Source: Simmondsia chinensis (taxonomy: Eukaryota > Streptophyta > Magnoliopsida > Caryophyllales > Simmondsiaceae). Taken from it: a stretch of DNA of 64,000 bases. A model generated the notes under the pieces. It ran no database searches and was not told the DNA's origin. It saw only the letters and a program-made list of their open reading frames with translations. Both the position numbers and the translations under genes were made by a program. The stretch lies in the NCBI GenBank assembly GCA_018398585.1, contig JAGTTD010000006.1:6026501-6090500 (forward strand). Reading direction: 5' to 3'. Below are positions 37,040-47,807 of the stretch, in pieces; the stretch's first letter is position 1; every line of letters begins with the position of its first letter.

Positions 37040-37196
37040 ATGGGTAACCCAGAACCATACCTGATACCCAGTGTACAAAGCATATTGGACCCACTAGACT
37101 CAATATTAAAAATATAGCCAACCCAACCTAACCCAATTGATGTGGGTTGGGTGGGTCTTGGGTATTACCCAACCCAAGAACAACTCTAATTACCCT

Positions 37197-37667
37197 AATT
37201 ATTTATATCATATTGATATAGAATGATTGGATTCTCATAATTTTTGTTTATCATTAGATTTTCAATTTTAGAATTGTGGTTAGTTGGTTGCATTTTTAAA
37301 ATTTTTTATATTAGAAAATAGTTTACTATTTTCGGCTGCTAATCTTGATTGGGGATGTAAAGAAAAATTAGAAATGAAACTGGCCTGATTCATTAGATAA
37401 TTTAGAAAAATTTGTAATACTTGAGGTCTCAATTAATACAATTAGAAATATAAAAAATAAATTAAGTAATTTATTTAAAATAACATATTTTTATATTTTT
37501 ATTCCTAAATTGGAATAAAAAATTAAAAATTCATAAATTAACCGACAAAAATTAAAAATTTTAAAAACATCACACCAAGTCGGCATATAGCACTGGTCAT
37601 GTGCCAAGTTAACAAGGGAAAATTGGTCATTTCATAATTATGGCAAAAGAAGAAGAAAATTGTAATG
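37197..37667. other. AT-rich spacer without gene
   Basis: This lies between the two hAT elements. It is AT-rich, with no ORF with recognisable motifs and no clear repeat. Confidence 0.5.
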
Positions 37668-37675
37668 ACCACGCG

Positions 37676-40600
37676 TAGAGGTGGCCAACGGGCGGGCTGG
37701 GCAGGGGCCCGGTGTGGCGGGCCGGGTCTGGGCCCGCTTTTTACAGAAATAAAAAAAAATAAAATAATACAAAGTTGTTTTGTACTAAGATTATTGTAAT
37801 TTATTGATAAATAATATAAGATATATTTTTTTTCAAGCACTAATAATGCTAAATATACATGTTCAAAAAAAATAATACTAAATATGTGTAATAAAATAAA
37901 ATATACAATAAGTAATGGTAAATATTTTATCAAAAAAATAATGGTACATAAATAACGTAACAAATACGATTACAAATACAACGCAATTGGGGCATAATAT
38001 TTAAAAGTATAAATTTGTTTATCAAAAAATACAAAGTTTGACATATAGGGAGTGCGGTCGTCTTTTGACGTAAATATTTAAAAGTAACTAATTGACATAC
38101 AAAAATATTGATATCAGTCGTCTAGAGGGGGTTTCTACGCCATCATTTGACGTATCAGTTGTGCGGTCTCTTCTTCATCGCTCGATGAATCCAGCTTCAT
38201 TCTCTGTTGATTTCTGGCCTCTGCTAGCAGCCAATCTTTCAAGCACACGGACATCTCCAAGCTTGATGGCGATAGCTTCGTCCTCTTCGTTCCAAGCAAC
38301 CTGCCACCAAGACTGAAAGCACACTTCGATGTTACTGAAGACACCGGATAACTTAGTATATCATGCGCCATGGTGGAAAGCACGGGATACTGGGCTTGGT
38401 TTGTGTTCCACCATTATAAAAGGTCAAAATGCGGGTTGGCCGGCGGCCCGAAAATATGGACCATCGGTGTTCGCAAATAATAATCTAGCTCGTCACATGA
38501 CGTGGGGGATACTGTGGGCGTAAATTGCTCCAACAGCTTCCACGAATATGACGTATGTGAACTACTTCCACAAGATGTGGAAGATCCTACTGCAGCGGTA
38601 CTAGGATTATTAGATGCTGATTGACGGGAATATTGAGAAAATAAACAATGCAAGTCGTTATCGACATCGGCAATGAAAGTGTCGATATTAAGACTAGGAT
38701 GCAAATATTTGAAAAAATGTTGGCAAAACAAGTTGAAACCCCTCCGTTTACAACGAGGGTCCAAAATAGTTGCCAAGCAGTATGTAAGAGGTAGTTCAGA
38801 ATAATATTTGGCAAACTTTTCTTTTATTGCCTTAATCGATTCGAACAAAATGGGGTTGGATTCATTACTCACCATCCAATTGACAATATCAAGCAATCTT
38901 GATATTGCTTGAGGCATGGTCGGATAGTAGCAACCCGAAAAAAATGTCGTTGACTCTTTAAACATGCTAAAAAAGTTACAAATTTGATCTATTGTCTCCC
39001 AATTTATACCGACCAGGTTGTAATTGCTCAATTATGTACGATTTTCCTGGGCGAATTTCATCAGAACGTCTTTGTATGGTAGAATGCGCTCTAACATTTC
39101 TACCGTAGACGACCACCTAGTTTGGGAGTCTAATTTGAATTGTTTATATTCTATGTTATGCAACCTACATAAATTTCTAAATCTTTTTTTTTTCTAGTGC
39201 CTGATGATTTAATCGATATTATTACAGATCTTAAGGTGGTAAGGGATACTTTTATAAGATCTAAACCATCCATTACCATTAAATGCAAAATGTGACAAAT
39301 GCAACGAATATGGAAACACTTCCCACCTAACATGGGTCTCATTTGCCTAATTAAATGTGTAACGGCTGCAGTGTTATTGGTAGCATTATACTAAAGATAC
39401 GTCGCTCTATGCCCCAGTCGCGGACTGCCGACATAATCGCACCCGTAATTATCTCGCATTGTGGGGGCAATCTAAAAGTCCAAAATGAATTATCCTCTTT
39501 TGGATGATGAAGGATTCATCGGTCCAGTGTGCCGTTATGCACATATAAGGTTGGCCGGGTTTCGACGTCCATACGTCCGACGTCAACGAGAACATGCTCG
39601 TGTTCGTCGCAAAATGTGTGAAGACCCCAGCTTTCATCCCGTGGTACGACGTTAAAGCGTCCCACTTTATGGTGTTCCGAGGAATCCTCACAATGGCGGG
39701 GTTCACATTTCATTGGAGGTAGTTGACGAAATTTGGGTCTTCGTCAGTACTAAAAGGCCTTTCACTCAAAATTATATATTTAGCTAGCCCCTTTCGGTTG
39801 CTCTCTTGAGAGAACCTAAAATTAGCAAGTGCACCGGTCACTTGCTGTACTAGACGTTGTTGGCTCTTTTCTGGGTATTGCTCGGGGTGGCACCTAAGTA
39901 TATGTCTGTTTAATGTGCCCGTCCCACTGCCAGGTTGATGACTAAAATCCTTAGCTGGGTCACATAATTTACAAGTTGCTTTATTAGTTATCTTATTAAG
40001 GGTAAAGTGCTTCCATACCCCACTAGTTGTACGCCTACTAGCACCGGTACTAGTTTCAGGCTGGGCTTCGATGGTGGGCGTGGGTTCCTCATCAGTTTGT
40101 GAGTCTCCAACCCCACCATCACCTGACTCATGATAATCTTGTTGTTGTGAAAAGTCATAATCTATGCTATCATCAGTGCATGGGGGTGATGGGTCTGGTT
40201 GTATAAAAGCTCGTTCTTCAGTATTAAGTAAGACAATTCTACTCCTTTTAGGGATTCTGGGTGGCTGAGAAAAGCTAGAACTAGCACGGCCAGCTCCAGA
40301 GGTTGATGAAGAGTTGTGTGCCATATTAGTATAAGTGATTAGTATTTATAAAATGCAAGTAGTAATGCAAATTAATAACTAAAAATGCGAATCAAATAAA
40401 ATCGCGATACTAAAATTACCGAAACGAGAGAACAATAAAATTCGAACTTCCGCCAAATACTTTACGAACTTCGCACTTTAGAGCACAATTTTGCAATTAG
40501 CAAGGTTAGAGAAGATAGGAGATGATGAATGTATAGAGAGAGAAGAGAGGATTGAAGATTTGGTGAGGAAATGAGCTGGGGAGGTTTAAGTATTTATAAA

Positions 40601-40807
40601 AAAAATATATATAATTTTTTTTTTAATTAAAAGAGCCGTTATAGAGCAGTTCAAAGGCTCTTTACTTTCTCCCAACGGCTCTTAGAGCCGTTGGGCTGGG
40701 CCCCAAGGCCACCAAAATTAGGCCCGAGGCCCGGCCCGGGGTACCCCGGGCTCTGCCGGGCCATACACGGGCCGGTCCGGGCCGGCTCGGACCGGTGGCC
40801 ACCTCTA
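37676..40807 (-). mobile_element. hAT DNA transposon with transposase remnant
   Basis: 3132 bp. The left end TAGAGGTGGCCAACGGGC and the complement of the right end TAGAGGTGGCCACCGG are inverted repeats. An 8 bp duplication accacgcg/accacgca (37668-37675, 40808-40815) has one mismatch. Subterminal DNA at both ends is rich in GGGCC/GGCCC motifs. It carries the transposase gene on the minus strand. Confidence 0.9.
38135..40324 (-). pseudogene. hAT transposase (BED finger, hAT C-terminal dimerisation), broken
   Basis: The start is the ATG at 40324. Residues 1-100 are Ser/Pro/Asp-rich. A BED-type zinc finger uses C118, C121, H141 and H146. After a TGA at 39710 the same frame continues with RIPRNTIKWDALTSY, SLTSDVWTS and GYMC-like YMCITAHW, a typical hAT catalytic region. 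A frameshift follows; RCICHILHLM is near 39300. A further segment, 39031-38414, has ILDPRCKRRGF. The C-terminal dimerisation segment PVSSVTSKCAFSLGG is at about 38350, with a usual Glu-Ser position changed to Lys-Cys. At least one stop and two frame changes make it inactive. Confidence 0.88.
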
Positions 40808-40859
40808 ACCACGCAGTAATCCAGCCAAGAGAAGAGAAAAACGTCGACGACCAGACATA

Positions 40860-40882
40860 TATATATATATATATATATATAA
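40860..40882. repeat. (AT)n microsatellite
   Basis: An uninterrupted AT run of about 11 units lies at the outer edge of the inverted-repeat structure. Confidence 0.9.
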
Positions 40883-40887
40883 TAAAA

Positions 40888-41226
40888 GGAAAAAATATTT
40901 AAAATGTATTAAATTATACTTTAAAGAATTTTTTAATATTCAACTTTTTGATAGTAAAAAAAAAAAATATTAAACACTTATATAAAAATTAATTTAGAAT
41001 TAAACATTCACATGAAAATTAATTTAGAATTGTGCAATAAAATAAAAATAAATTAACATTTTACAAATATTAAAAAAGTATTAAATGATATCTAAAAAAA
41101 ATGGTATTTAACTCTCCAATAGTAAAAGAAAAACATTGAACACCTATATAAAAATCAATTTAGATTTGAACATTCATAAAGGAATTAATTTAAAATTGCA
41201 CAATAAAGGAAAATAAAAGTAGCATT
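40888..41226 (+). repeat. left arm of a 339 bp inverted repeat
   Basis: The complement of 43422-43760 aligns along its whole length, for example ggtatttaactct-caat-g and ggaaaaaatatt. Each arm is itself two related units of about 190 bp. Confidence 0.75.
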
Positions 41227-41284
41227 CTATGCATATGTAATCTACTTTTTTGGAAAAATTTTACTATATTTATTTATATTTAAA

Positions 41285-41830
41285 TTAGAGTTATTTACTT
41301 AAAATGTTCTTGCATTTTATTCAATGTGTCAATTTAGTCATTTTACTTTTAATTGTATTAACTTAATCCTTATATAAATTAGTAACATTTTTTTTAATGA
41401 TTTGATCACATTCAATGTAAAGCCACCTTTTAGCTTAATTAAACTCACTTGTGACCCGACCGTTAAAAAATGTTTACCTCCTCGGAATTAATTTTATAGA
41501 AGGAAAAATTAATTAAACTAAATTAATTTTTACTTAGGACCACGATAAAATTAGGCTAAATTAATTTAGTTGTTGATCACAAAAAAAATTTAGCCTAATT
41601 AATTTGGTCCTAATTTAAAATTAACATCAAGGTTGTGAAATATTTTTTTAAATGAGTGATTTTAATTAGGCTAAAGGATGGATTTGTATAGGGTCTTGCA
41701 TGTAATATGATTGAACAATTAAAAATATGTTATTAACTTGTACAAGGATTAAGGTGATACAATTAAAAGTAAAATGATTAAATTAACACATTGCACGAAG
41801 TGCAAGAATATTTTACTTGAACAATCCTAA
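41285..41830. mobile_element. MITE with terminal inverted repeats of about 85 bp
   Basis: The left end ttagagttatttacttaaaa, with caatgtgtcaatttagtca further in, matches the complement of the right end. It is the same family as 42250-42633. The interior is AT-rich and non-coding. Long inverted ends suggest a Mutator-like MITE. Confidence 0.7.
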
Positions 41831-41893
41831 TTTAACTATACAATATATCATAAAATATATTTATTTTTTAAAAAAAAAATATCATATGTATAT

Positions 41894-43388
41894 TAGGGGT
41901 GCACGTGGGTCGGGTAATACCTAAGACCCACCTTGCTCATATCAATTGGGTTGGGTTGAGTCAATTTTCTTTGGTGGGTCTAATGGATCCAAATTGCTTT
42001 GAACCCATGGGTACTGGGTCTGGGTCCGGGTCACCATGGGTAGGCATTGATTATATAGGAGTATGTTCTTTTTTGATCCAATGTAAGATTATGTTCAAAC
42101 ATGTCTAAATTAAGTCTAAATGAGCCTAAATAAAATGAGCTAATCTTGAAACTCATCAAGCTAGGTATCCCAAGATTTGACTATTTATCACCTAGGTATC
42201 CTAATGTTTCAATATATATAATAGGAAACCTCAAAGTTTAAAATTTTTAGGGTTATTTACATCAAAGATCCCTGTACTTTTCTCATTGTGTCAATTTAGT
42301 CCTTCTACTTTTAATTGTGTCAATTTAGTCCCCCTACAATTTAAATTATGTCAATTTACTCCTTTAGTCAAATTCAAGTCGAGTTATTGTGGTAATTTTT
42401 AGTGATACAATTAGATAAATATAAGTAATCCCCTACAAATCCATCCGTGGACTCCATTTAATCCAACTTGTGGCTAAATCGTTTAAATTTTATTAAAAAC
42501 TTAGAAATGATTTTCCTTTAAGGATTAAATTGACATAATATCAACTTTAGAGAGACTAAATTGACCCAATTAAAGTACAAAGACTAAATTAAAATAATGA
42601 ACAAAGTACAAAGACTTTTGGTGTAAATAACCCAAAATTTTATCACTTAGCTATCTTGATATTTTAAAATTTTATTCATTTAGTTACATGTTTCCTGAAT
42701 TTGACAAATTTTCTTTGGAAAGTATCGAAGTGGAACATGAAACCGATAATATATAAGTATCATAATTAAAATTTGATTTTGCCAAAAAATTTAAAATTCT
42801 ATCAATCAGATATCTTTTGTCGAAATTTGATAGATTTTTATTTAAAAATGTTAAAATTGAACATGATTCCAATAATATATTGATCTCTTCATTACAATTT
42901 GATGATTTTTTTGCCAAAAATGTTTAACATTATACTTGATCTGACAATATTTAGATAGTTTATATCAACATTCAGTGAATTTTTTATCATAATTTATTGA
43001 ATGTTTGCTGAAAATATTGATGTAACATATTATTATCATAATCACGTATAATATCAACATTTTACTTATAAAATAGGTCAAATTCTTATAAAAATTCATC
43101 AAATTTCAACATAAGGTACCTAATGTGATAAAATATTTAAAACTCAGGGTATTTTATTGTATATATTAAATTATCAGGATACTTATATGATAAATGGTCA
43201 AATCTCCGGGTACCTAAGTTATAATTTTTCAAATTTAAATGAATATTTGTTTATACGTTCTCCCAACATGACTTGACCCATACAACCCAACCCAAACCAA
43301 CCCAGAACCTTTGTCTTACCGTTTTATGGGTCTAGGTTGGGTATGGGTCAAATATTAGATGGGTCACAATGGTTCTAGACTCAACCCA

Positions 43389-43393
<5 letters not shown>
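41894..43393. mobile_element. second GGGTTGGGT-family hAT element
   Basis: It starts TAGGGGTGCACGTGGGTCGG like the copy at 24435. Its right end is the complement of that copy's left end (gacccatctaatatttgaccc), so the two are in opposite orientation. The right boundary is blurred by a TA microsatellite; flanks atgtatat and atatatat may be a worn duplication. It has no transposase. A MITE lies inside it. Confidence 0.75.
42250..42633. mobile_element. MITE nested in the second hAT element
   Basis: The ends gggttatttac and gtaaataaccc continue as an inverted repeat through cattgtgtcaatttagtcc. The flanks aaaattttta and aaaattttat resemble a 9-10 bp Mutator-type duplication. Confidence 0.7.

Positions 43394-43421
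<28 letters not shown>
43394..43421. repeat. (TA)n microsatellite
   Basis: A TA run of about 14 units sits where the hAT element ends and the right inverted arm begins. Confidence 0.9.
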
Positions 43422-43423
<2 letters not shown>

Positions 43424-43760
43424 CTAAATTTATTCCCTTATATTGTACAATTTCAAATCAAATCCTATATGAGTGTTCAATTCTAAATTAAATTCTATAT
43501 ACATATTCAATGCTTTTCTTTTACCATTGAAGAGTTAAATACCAAAAAAATTATTTAGGGTACAGTCTAATACTTTTCTAATAATTGTAGAATGCTAATT
43601 TTTTTTTATTGTACAATTTCAAATAAATTCACATATGTGGATGTTCTATTTAAAATTAATTCTTATATGAGTATTCAATACTTTTTATTTATCATTAAAG
43701 AATTAAATATCAAAAAAATTCTATAGAGTATAGTTCAATACCATTTTAATATTTTTTCCC
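43422..43760 (-). repeat. right arm of the 339 bp inverted repeat
   Basis: Complement of 40888-41226. It contains two related units, one beginning near 43441 (attgtacaatttcaaat) and one near 43610. Confidence 0.75.
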
Positions 43761-44183
43761 AATAAAATGACTAAATGAAAAAGAGCAAAAAAATAGCAAG
43801 TTAAATGAATAACATACGGTACTTGAAAATATATTATATACATTTACAAATACTATTGTTGATTAAAAAAAAAAAAAAACATTTACAAATACTATGTTAT
43901 ATCATTTTATATGTAATACATAAATTAAATAATTTAACTATAAAAATAATAATACATAAGAATATTATTATTTTTTAGAAAAAAACATAAATGATTTGCT
44001 ACATGTTTTCATAAGAGAGAATAAATATTATATTGATAATGTTATCAATTTATTTTTTGGTATATTATATACATATATACATACAAATATATACACTGGG
44101 AATGTTGCTTTTTTACACAAATATATATATATATATGATTCAAGTGAGATGATGAGAGGGTAAGAGTGAATTTTAGATCATTC
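43761..44183. other. AT-rich spacer without gene
   Basis: Nothing coding. A (AT)n run is at about 44121. A gatgagagggtaagagtga stretch at 44150 echoes the inverted ends of the element at 44383-45346. Confidence 0.5.
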
Positions 44184-44198
44184 ATTTAATTGCTGACA

Positions 44199-44290
44199 CC
44201 TTGAAGGGGAAAGGTTGCGTACATTTACCCCCCAGACCCTGCTTTTGCGGGATCCCTTGAGGCACTGGGATTGTTGTTGTTGTTTTTGTT
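44199..44290 (+). mobile_element. 92 bp RTE 3'-end insertion
   Basis: It contains ggttgcgtacatttac, the hairpin block and a TTG tail. A perfect 15 bp duplication, atttaattgctgaca, lies at 44184-44198 and 44291-44305. Confidence 0.9.
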
Positions 44291-44382
44291 ATTTAATTGC
44301 TGACATTATCTTTTTTTCACTTGACATCACCTTTTTTTTCCACTTTAACAAAATATGTGGCCCTATATATACATATATATAT

Positions 44383-45341
44383 GGTACAATTTTTATGAGA
44401 GGGTGAGAGTGTGAGAGGATTAAATCTTAACCATCCGTTACAATGGACGGCCAAGATTAAATGATTTTAATAGATCAAAAAAATAAATAAATAAAAATAA
44501 TTATAAAAATACAATAATACCCATCACCCTCTCTCTCCTCCCTCCCTCCTGTCTCTCCTCCCCAGCCGCCGCCACTAGTCGGTCTACCACCTACTGCCGG
44601 CCACCCCAGCCTCGCCTCTCCTCTTTCTCTCTCCAACCCTCTCCCCACCTCCCCTCTCTTTCCTCCTCCTTCCTCCAACCCTCCCCCCACCTCCCTCCTC
44701 TCTCTCTTTCCTCCCCTGCAGCCGGCCACCGGTCGTCAGACACCAGCTACCGACCACCCAAGCCCCCTTTCCTCTCCTCCTCCGCCTTCCAACCCACCTC
44801 CAACCTCCCCCTTCTCTCTCCTCTTCCTCCTCCCTCCAACCCTCCCTCACCTCCCCCTCTCTCCTCCCCTGTCGCCGCCACCAGCCGGGCCGGGGTGGGT
44901 TGGAGGGATGAGGAGGAGAGAGAGGAGAGAGATTGGGGGTAGGTTGGAGGGGGGATAAGAGAAATTGGGGGTTGGGATGGCTGGTGGTTGGCGGCAGGCC
45001 GGTGGGTGGCGGCTGGGGAGGGGAGAGAAAGGAGGGAGGTGAAGGGAGGGTTGGAAAGGAGGAGAGAGGGGAAAGGGGGTTGTATTTGGGGGCTGGGGTG
45101 GCCGGCAGCCGGAACTCGGTGGTCCGCAGTGGGTGGCAGCCTGCGGGTGGTGGGTGGCGGAGGAGAGAGAGAAGGGAGGTGGGGAAGGCTGGAGGGAAAA
45201 GGGGGAGGGAGGAGAAAGGCTATTATTGGTATTTTTTATTTTTTAAGGGAGATCACATTAAGATCTTTTAATCTTGACCGTCCATTGTGACGGACGGCCA
45301 AGATTTAATCATCTCACACTCTCACCCTCTCATAAAAATTG

Positions 45342-45346
<5 letters not shown>
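44383..45346. mobile_element. Mutator-like or fold-back element with 95 bp inverted ends
   Basis: The ends ggtacaatttttatgagagg and ggcacaatttttatgagagg (complement) continue inward for about 95 bp through the gtgagagtgtgaga and ggacggccaagatt blocks. The interior is C-rich on the left (44520-44890) and G-rich on the right (44895-45220), so the whole element could fold on itself. ORFs inside are low-complexity and not believable as genes. Class assignment is inferred from the long inverted ends; the TA-rich flanks hide any 9 bp duplication. Confidence 0.75.

Positions 45347-45391
<45 letters not shown>
45347..45391. repeat. (TA)n microsatellite
   Basis: About 20 TA units directly adjoin the right inverted end of the preceding element. 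Confidence 0.9.
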
Positions 45392-45397
<6 letters not shown>

Positions 45398-46360
45398 ATG
45401 TTATGAATTTATTTTATATTCTTGTAAAATAATTGCCTAATAGGTCCAAATGATTGTCATTGCATACAACTATTAGATTGGAAAAATAAAATGAATCTAT
45501 CTATTATATAAACAAAAGTTGGTCACTACCTTACCTCTTTCAAAATCTCCCATTCTCCCGATTCCAAAATTTTAGCCTCTCTCTTCTAAAACAAACAGTT
45601 ATCAACTCCGTAAATATCTCCCATAATCTCATCCCACCTTCCTCATTATGCACCATGACCCAAATAGTTATTGATTCATTGTTATTAAAAGTACATTTGA
45701 CCTCTGCATGAAAGCTTCTATTTGCCCACTTCCATCATGCATATTTCTAGAGGATTCCAATTTCAAAATTCCAAGAAATAATGCTAGATATTATTCTTTC
45801 ATCACCTCTCGTCCAATATACGTAATTTAAAGGTGCATCATCTATTTAACCCTGGAGATTTTCACTAGCAATATCGTCAGAAAGGTGCAATCAACCCTTA
45901 AAAACATTGCTCTGCATGCTTGATATATGATAAGTTCTTATTACTTTCTATTATTTACTTAATTTATGTTTAATTGTTTATGTTTATTGGATTTATTTAC
46001 TATATGTATTATATTGGTTGTTTAAGATGCCAAATCATAACATCTAAATCAAAAATGAATATTTTAAGAACCAAGACATTAGTTTTTTTTCCTTAACCCT
46101 GCTATGATCTATAATCTACTCTACATTTTAATTTGAAGTTGTTAACTACCCCTCCCTTCCCAAAATCTCTCATTTCCTTATTCCTCTCCTTTCAAGCTCT
46201 CACAATTTTAAATATAAAAAAAATTCGACAATCCTGAGCAAACAAAAACTTCCTTCCATAATATTCAAAAAATGCATTACATTTTTCCCAATATATAAGT
46301 TCATAAAACATAAGGGTATAATACATTTTTGGGGTTGTTTTTATTGTTTACAATATACTA

Positions 46361-46413
46361 CAACAACAACAGTCCCAGTGCCACAGGGGCTTCCGCACGA
46401 AGCATGATCTGGG
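46361..46413 (-). mobile_element. 53 bp RTE 3'-end insertion
   Basis: The CAA tail and cccagtgccacaggggc block read as an RTE 3' end on the minus strand. The 19 bp duplication at 46342-46360 (tattgtttacaatatacta) is repeated on the right but interrupted by the TRIM (46414-46423 plus 46722-46730). Confidence 0.85.
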
Positions 46414-46423
46414 TATTGTTTAC

Positions 46424-46716
46424 TGTCAAGGAACCATGTATCCCAAAAGGTTAAGCTAATGGGTGAAGGTCCAGGATTGGTTTTATACTCTAACATGCCC
46501 CCTCACGCAAATGCACGTTTGGGCTTGAAGCGCAGATAATGCACAGGCCCACCTCTTACCTTGTGCGTAATTGTTTTAATATTGAAAGTGGGGCCTGTTG
46601 AGATTCAAACTCCTGACCTCTTGGTCATCATGGCTCTGATACCATGTTAATGAACCATCTATCCCAAAAGCTTAAGCTAATGGGTGAAGGTCTATGATTG
46701 GTTTTATACTCTAACA
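46424..46716 (-). mobile_element. TRIM: complete 293 bp miniature LTR retrotransposon
   Basis: Two 72 bp LTRs (46424-46495 and 46645-46716) start TGT and end AACA. A tRNA-Met primer site lies at the right (plus strand tggctctgatacca, 46631-46644). A purine tract lies beside the left LTR (minus-strand gaggggg). The duplication tttac is at 46419-46423 and 46717-46721. There is no coding capacity. Orientation is minus. Confidence 0.9.
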
Positions 46717-47807
46717 TTTACAATATACTAAATTGGACAATTGGTGATTGAATTTGTATCTTCCTCTCCTATTTTGATATAATATATATTTCCTCATGGG
46801 CATTTATATGTTCTCTGTATTTTGATATATTGACATGTAATAACATATCTATTTTTAATTTACCTAATTAATTTACAGCTTATTATATCAAGTAGGATTT
46901 CTTCTTCTCCTAAAATAGCTTCTACACTTTTAAACATTAGTTTCATATTCTACAAAATATAAAAACAAATTAAAAGGAAAATGATAGAAGTTATCACTTT
47001 CATCGTCTTTCGCATCATGGTGATAGCAGGAAAATTTTTGACTCAAAATAAATGATAGTGAAAAAAATTAGTTAGGAGTATAATCCACCCCAATGTTCAA
47101 AATTTGTTACCCAAATATAATCCACCTCTATATCCCTAAAATATTGTTATTTCTTTATATATATATATCTATATATTTAACTAAAAGTGTCCCCCTGACC
47201 CAAAAACTTTCAACTCCTAATTCTTCAAATTCTAAGCCCCTTCCCTAATTTTATTTTAAAAGATTAAAAAAATTTTGAAAACTACTACTTCATGGCTTGA
47301 AAGTGGGGTGATAATAGTTTTTTTTTTTTGGAATAATTAGGGTGATAGAAGTTATCATTCAAGAATTTCAAATAACTGACAGTTGTATTAATAACTGCCA
47401 AGTAAATAGTGAAAAAAGAGAAAGTTTGTGCCATTAATTTCTCCGTTCTCTACCCTTCTCCCTTATTTGTCACTCCTTATCCCTGTTAGAATCTTTTATG
47501 GTTTCAATTCAATTTTTATATTACTAGATTTTCACTTCTATTCCTCATCGTAGTCAATAAACACTTTTACAACTACAATTTGTCTGTTAATTTTCCATAA
47601 TCGGTGTTTTATCTTATAATTTATTACCTTTGGACTCCTTAATGTATTAGCGGTAAGTTATTTATTAATTATATTAAAATTAGTGTTTTTGTTGTTTTTG
47701 TGTTTCATGTTTAATTTGAGTATTCATTTCAATCATTTAAATAACTATTAGTTTAGAATTATTTCAATTATAAACAGCCGGCTGTGCAACGCACAGAGAA
47801 TTACTAG

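Larger units (their letters stand above)
24435..37188. mobile_element. non-autonomous hAT element (GGGTTGGGT family), split by Athila
   Basis: The outer ends are inverted: TAGGGGTGCACGTGGGTTGG on the left, and on the right the complement TAGAGTTGTTCTTGGGTTGG. A perfect 8 bp duplication attaccct lies at 24427-24434 and 37189-37196, as expected for hAT. Removing the Athila insertion leaves about 1.22 kb. No transposase is encoded. A second copy in the opposite orientation lies at 41894-43393. Confidence 0.85.
45496..47807 (+). mobile_element. non-autonomous Helitron
   Basis: The 5' end TCTATCTATTATATAAACAA is typical of plant Helitrons. The 3' end has the hairpin CTGTGC-AAC-GCACAG at 47782-47796, followed 7 bases later by the terminal CTAG at 47804-47807. 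The element sits between A (45495) and T (47808), the expected AT target. It has no Rep/helicase gene. Nested inside are an RTE fragment and a TRIM. Confidence 0.72.

Noticed and set aside
37538..37963. 141-codon minus-strand ORF
   Set aside because: It crosses the end of the hAT element and is AT-rich low-complexity text.
44475..45290. Gly/Arg/Glu-rich ORFs
   Set aside because: They are produced by GA- and CT-rich DNA inside the fold-back element and have no domain.
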